NCBI GenBank assembly: GCA_046498405.1
Contig: JAWOAS010000097.1
Coordinates: forward strand, 1-16,523
Length of the DNA stretch: 16,523 nt
Reading direction: 5' to 3'
Origin: T1Sed10-49 sp046498405
GTDB lineage: Bacteria; Actinomycetota; Nitriliruptoria; Euzebyales; Egibacteraceae
The notes below the pieces were generated by a model that worked only from the letters and a program-made list of their open reading frames with translations, did no database searches and was not told the origin of the DNA. A program made the position numbers and the translations under genes. This document shows positions 14,364-16,523 of the stretch, piece after piece; position 1 is the first letter of the stretch, and every line of letters begins with the position of its first letter.

Positions 14364-14422
14364 CGGACCTGCACGTCCCTGTGGGGATGATCGTTCCCGA
14401 CGGGAGATGTAGTACAGGTCCG
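14364..14422. promoter_or_regulatory. Cluster of inverted repeats upstream of the TAXI gene
   Basis: CGGACCTG (14364-14371) is the exact reverse complement of CAGGTCCG (14415-14422). Inside the interval are an interrupted palindrome GGAC-C-TGCA-C-GTCC (14365-14378) and TCCCGACGGGA (14395-14405). These could be operators or parts of a folded leader; which gene they serve is not clear. Confidence 0.4.
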
Positions 14423-14546
14423 CGGCGCCGACGAGGGCCATCCGGCCCGTCAGAGATGCCCCACTTCGCCTCGCCCCCCGACCCTGTGCACCATGCGGTG
14501 AGGGATCGCCTACGCTGTGCAACGCCTCACGGCGGGGGCCGGCTCG

Positions 14547-14552
14547 TAGACT
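14547..14552 (+). promoter_or_regulatory. Putative leaderless -10 element (TAGACT) of the M18 gene
   Basis: TAGACT is followed by eight bases (CCCGGCCC) and the ATG at 14561. The spacer nearly equals that of the M20 gene (CCCGGCC), and no ribosome site is present. Confidence 0.55.
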
Positions 14553-14560
14553 CCCGGCCC

Positions 14561-15883
14561 ATGACGAGACCTGACGAGCCCTGCGCGCCCGACGCCCCCC
14601 GCACCGACGACGACCTCGCCGCGGACCTCTGCGCGTTCGTCGATGCCGGCCCCTCGCCGTTCCACGTCGTCGCGGAGATGGCCCGGCGCCTCGACGCCGC
14701 GGGCTACCGCCCCCTCGCCGAGGAGGACGCCTGGACCCTGGCGCCGGGCGACCGCCGCTACGTCGTCCGCGACGGCGGCTCGCTCATCGCCTTCCGCGTC
14801 GGCACCGACGCCCCGGCCGAGGCGGGGCTGCGCCTCGTCGGCACCCACACCGACTCGCCGACCTTCCGGCTGCGCCCGACCTTCGACGTGCGCCGGCACG
14901 GCTACCGCCTCGCCGGCGTCGAGCCCTACGGCGGCGTGCTCTACCACACGTGGTTCGACCGCGACCTCGACGTCGCCGGGCGCCTGCTCCTGCGCCCCGG
15001 GACCCCCGGCGCCCGGCCCGAGTCCCGCCTCGCCCTCCTCGACGGCGGGCCGCTGCGGATCCCCTCGCTGGCCATCCACCTCGACCGCAGCGTGCGCACC
15101 GAGGGCCTCAAGCCCGACCCCCAGCGTCACCTCGTGCCGGTCGCCGGCCTCGAGGACGACGCCCTGCCCCCGCTGCTCGAGGCCCTCGCCGCGAGCGCGG
15201 GCCGCGACGGCGAGGACGTCCTCGCCCACGACCTCGTCCTCGCCGATGCCCAGCCGGCGTCTCGGGCCGGCTCGGCGGTGCGCGCCGGGCGCCTCGACAA
15301 CCTCTCGTCCTGCCACGCGGGCCTGCACGCGCTGCTGGCCGCCGAGCCGGGCGCTGCCACCGCGGTCCTCGTCGCCAACGACCACGAGGAGGTCGGCAGC
15401 GGCAGCGCCGAGGGGGCCGCGGGCTCGTTCCTCGCCGACGTCGTCGACCGCCTCGTCGCCGCCACCGGCGGCGACCGCGAGGACCGCGCCCGCGCGGTGC
15501 GCCGGTCGCTGCTCGTCTCCTGCGACACCGCCCACGCGGTGCACCCCAACTACGCCGACCGCCACGAGCCCTCGCACCAGCCCGCCCTCGGCGGGGGCCC
15601 GGTCGTCAAGAGCAACGCCGGCCAGGCCTACGCCACCGACGCGGCCAGCGCCGCGGGCTTCCTCGCCGCGTGCGCCCAGGCCGGCGTGCGCGCCCAGCAC
15701 TACGTCTCGCGGGCCGACCTGCCCTGCGGCTCGACGATCGGCCCGCTGACCGCGACACGGCTCGGGTTGCCCACCGTCGACGTCGGCGCGCCGATCCTGT
15801 CGATGCACTCGATCCGCGAGCAGGCCGACGCCCGCGACATCGGCCCGCTGCTGCGGGCCCTGGCCGCGCACCTCTCCGCCTGA
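14561..15883 (+). CDS. apeB: M18-family aminopeptidase (aspartyl aminopeptidase type)
   Basis: A cytoplasmic dinuclear-zinc aminopeptidase that removes N-terminal residues, often acidic ones, from peptides, assembled as a dodecamer in known members. The 440-residue length is typical. The expected metal and catalytic residues are present in order: H96 in GTHTDSP, bridging D246 in GRLDNLSS, catalytic E276 and ligand E277 in NDHEEVGS, D322 in SCDTAHAVHPNY, and H416 in SMHSIRE. The insertion domain between H96 and D246 contains the HTWFDRDLDVAGR segment characteristic of M18. The ATG at 14561 gives the normal N-terminus; the frame is open further upstream without similarity. It probably completes degradation of peptides released by larger proteases, including a proteasome if present. 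Predicted to be read from a leaderless transcript. Confidence 0.95.
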   Translation: MTRPDEPCAPDAPRTDDDLAADLCAFVDAGPSPFHVVAEMARRLDAAGYRPLAEEDAWTLAPGDRRYVVRDGGSLIAFRVGTDAPAEAGLRLVGTHTDSPTFRLRPTFDVRRHGYRLAGVEPYGGVLYHTWFDRDLDVAGRLLLRPGTPGARPESRLALLDGGPLRIPSLAIHLDRSVRTEGLKPDPQRHLVPVAGLEDDALPPLLEALAASAGRDGEDVLAHDLVLADAQPASRAGSAVRAGRLDNLSSCHAGLHALLAAEPGAATAVLVANDHEEVGSGSAEGAAGSFLADVVDRLVAATGGDREDRARAVRRSLLVSCDTAHAVHPNYADRHEPSHQPALGGGPVVKSNAGQAYATDAASAAGFLAACAQAGVRAQHYVSRADLPCGSTIGPLTATRLGLPTVDVGAPILSMHSIREQADARDIGPLLRALAAHLSA

Positions 15884-15885
15884 GC

Positions 15886-15903
15886 GCGCCGGGGCCGGGG
15901 CGC
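15886..15903 (+). terminator. Possible weak terminator after the M18 gene
   Basis: GCGCC (15886-15890) can pair with GGCGC (15899-15903) around an eight-base loop just after the stop codon. The stem is short and has no T-tract, so this is tentative. Confidence 0.25.
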
Positions 15904-15929
15904 ACCGCGACAACGCGCCGGCGAGGCGC

Positions 15930-15935
15930 TAGCGT
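15930..15935 (+). promoter_or_regulatory. Putative -10 element (TAGCGT) of the AI-2E-family gene
   Basis: TAGCGT is identical to the M20 gene's element but lies 34 bases before the ATG at 15970. It would therefore give a leader of about 27 bases carrying GGGAGG eight bases before the start. Confidence 0.45.
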
Positions 15936-15969
15936 CCCCTCCCGCAGGCGACGACGGGAGGTGGCAACG

Positions 15970-16523
15970 ATGGCGCGGGAGCGCGCACGCGCGCGGCGGG
16001 CCGGACCCGCTGGAACCCCGGCGGTGGGGTCGCGCCAGCCGGCGGCGCCCCGGGGGCCCGAGCCGGCGCCGTGGTGGCAGACGCGCTTCGTGCGCCTCGG
16101 CGGTCGGGCGTGGGCGCTGCTCGGCGTCGTCGGCGTCGGCGTGCTGCTCGCCATGGTCCTCAGCGAGCTGTCGATCGTGGCCGTCCCGCTCATCCTCGCG
16201 CTCTTCCCCGCCGCGCTGCTGAGCCCCGCGAGCGACTGGCTGACCCGGCGGCGGGTGCCCGCGGCGCTGGCCTCGCTGCTGACGATCGCCGCCTTCCTCC
16301 TCGTCGTCCTCGGCGGGGCGGGTCTCCTCGCACCGCAGATCGCCGCCGAGGCGCCCGGCATCGTCGAGGAGGTCGAGTCGGGCATCGACCAGCTCGAGGA
16401 GCTCCTCGACGAGGGCCTGCCGTTCATCGAGGAGGGCACCGACGTCGCCGAGCTCCTCGCCCTCGCGCAAGAGCAGGCGGTGGAGTTCCTCCAGCGCGAG
16501 GGCGTGGCGATCGCCTCGACCCT
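15970..16523 (+). CDS. AI-2E/PerM-family transporter, N-terminal part (runs off the window)
   Basis: The frame is open from the ATG at 15970 to the last base, giving 184 residues without a stop; most of the gene is missing. A basic, Pro-rich cytoplasmic N-terminus of about 40 residues is followed by a hydrophobic hairpin (about 47-82), SPASDWLTRRRVPAAL (a characteristic Arg-rich link before the next helix), another hydrophobic helix (about 96-120), and a long amphipathic Glu/Asp-rich helical region (IVEEVESGIDQLEELL). This order matches the AI-2E transporter family. Members are proposed to export small molecules or ions, and the autoinducer role is proven for few. GGGAGG eight bases before the ATG supports the start. 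Confidence 0.8.
   Translation, partial: MARERARARRAGPAGTPAVGSRQPAAPRGPEPAPWWQTRFVRLGGRAWALLGVVGVGVLLAMVLSELSIVAVPLILALFPAALLSPASDWLTRRRVPAALASLLTIAAFLLVVLGGAGLLAPQIAAEAPGIVEEVESGIDQLEELLDEGLPFIEEGTDVAELLALAQEQAVEFLQREGVAIAST

Larger units (their letters stand above)
14089..14560. other. Gene-free divergent region (472 bases) with several small dyads
   Basis: No convincing gene lies here. The minus-strand frame crossing it (14522 to 14085) is rich in Arg, Ala, Gly and Pro with no fold-like pattern. About 14340-14425 is noticeably less GC-rich than the surroundings and holds the dyads listed separately. A direct repeat CTGTGCA occurs at 14484-14490 and 14515-14521, 31 bases apart. TACGCT at 14511-14516 could be an extra plus-strand -10 element for the M18 gene. 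I see no clear -10 for the TAXI gene, and no tRNA or known riboswitch pattern. Confidence 0.6.

Noticed and set aside
14085..14522. A 145-codon minus-strand frame in the large intergenic gap
   Set aside because: Its composition is low-complexity Arg/Ala/Gly/Pro with no recognisable domain, and it overlaps the TAXI ribosome site and start; best read as non-coding.
14510..15913. A 467-codon antisense frame opposite the M18 gene
   Set aside because: The plus strand has a complete set of M18 catalytic residues; the antisense frame is a composition shadow.

Overview
This is a very GC-rich window (third codon positions are almost all G or C) from what is most probably an actinobacterium. Three features support this. 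There is a bacterial proteasome activator ending in GQYL. There is a fused 2-oxoglutarate decarboxylase with the E2-like and E1 parts in one polypeptide (Kgd type). There is also a HAD-IB phosphatase that resembles, from memory, the mycobacterial Rv0505c type. A deep-branching actinobacterial class is possible, but the sequence alone does not settle it. I see no rRNA, tRNA, CRISPR array, insertion sequence or phage gene. This is a dense, ordinary-looking chromosomal segment with 14 protein genes, the last cut by the window end.

Layout. 1-1.54 kb: a two-gene plus-strand operon (HAD-IB phosphatase with a C-terminal membrane anchor, then a hotdog thioesterase) joined by a GTGA overlap. 1.59-2.98 kb: a minus-strand pair, thioredoxin/TPR co-chaperone (YbbN-like) followed by bpa. 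3.16-3.56 kb: a second small hotdog thioesterase, divergent from the co-chaperone. 3.57-5.09 kb: a minus-strand PAC2-family gene, preceded by a small three-helix membrane protein of unknown function. 5.24-6.33 kb: an Ala/Leu-rich polytopic membrane protein that I do not recognise. 6.38-7.74 kb: an M20 amidohydrolase. 7.74-9.14 kb: a minus-strand operon of an alpha/beta hydrolase and a TrmH/SpoU RNA 2'-O-methyltransferase, also joined by a GTGA overlap. 9.29-13.04 kb: kgd, the largest gene. 13.04-13.08 kb: a perfect 15-bp inverted repeat, probably a terminator shared with the converging TAXI-type solute-binding lipoprotein gene (13.08-14.09 kb). 14.09-14.56 kb: the only gene-free stretch above 300 bases, with several small dyads. 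14.56-15.88 kb: an M18 aminopeptidase. 15.97 kb to the end: the start of an AI-2E/PerM-family membrane protein.

How the genes relate. The most coherent theme is protein quality control and turnover. Bpa is the ATP-independent cap of the 20S proteasome. The thioredoxin/TPR protein is of the holdase co-chaperone type. A PAC2 protein (a family related to eukaryotic proteasome-assembly chaperones) lies one gene away, and two metallopeptidase-fold enzymes (M20, M18) lie further along. Kgd belongs to the TCA cycle at the 2-oxoglutarate node. The rest is housekeeping (RNA methylation, thioesters, transport).

Regulatory pattern. Most transcription units have a TAG(N)2T or TAC(N)2T hexamer shortly upstream of the start. 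For the PAC2, M20 and M18 genes the hexamer ends only 7-8 bases before the ATG and no Shine-Dalgarno sequence fits, so these three are predicted to be leaderless mRNAs. I did not find a clearly new biological system. The best leads are the bpa/co-chaperone/PAC2 neighbourhood, the recurrent leaderless promoter module, and two unrecognised membrane proteins.
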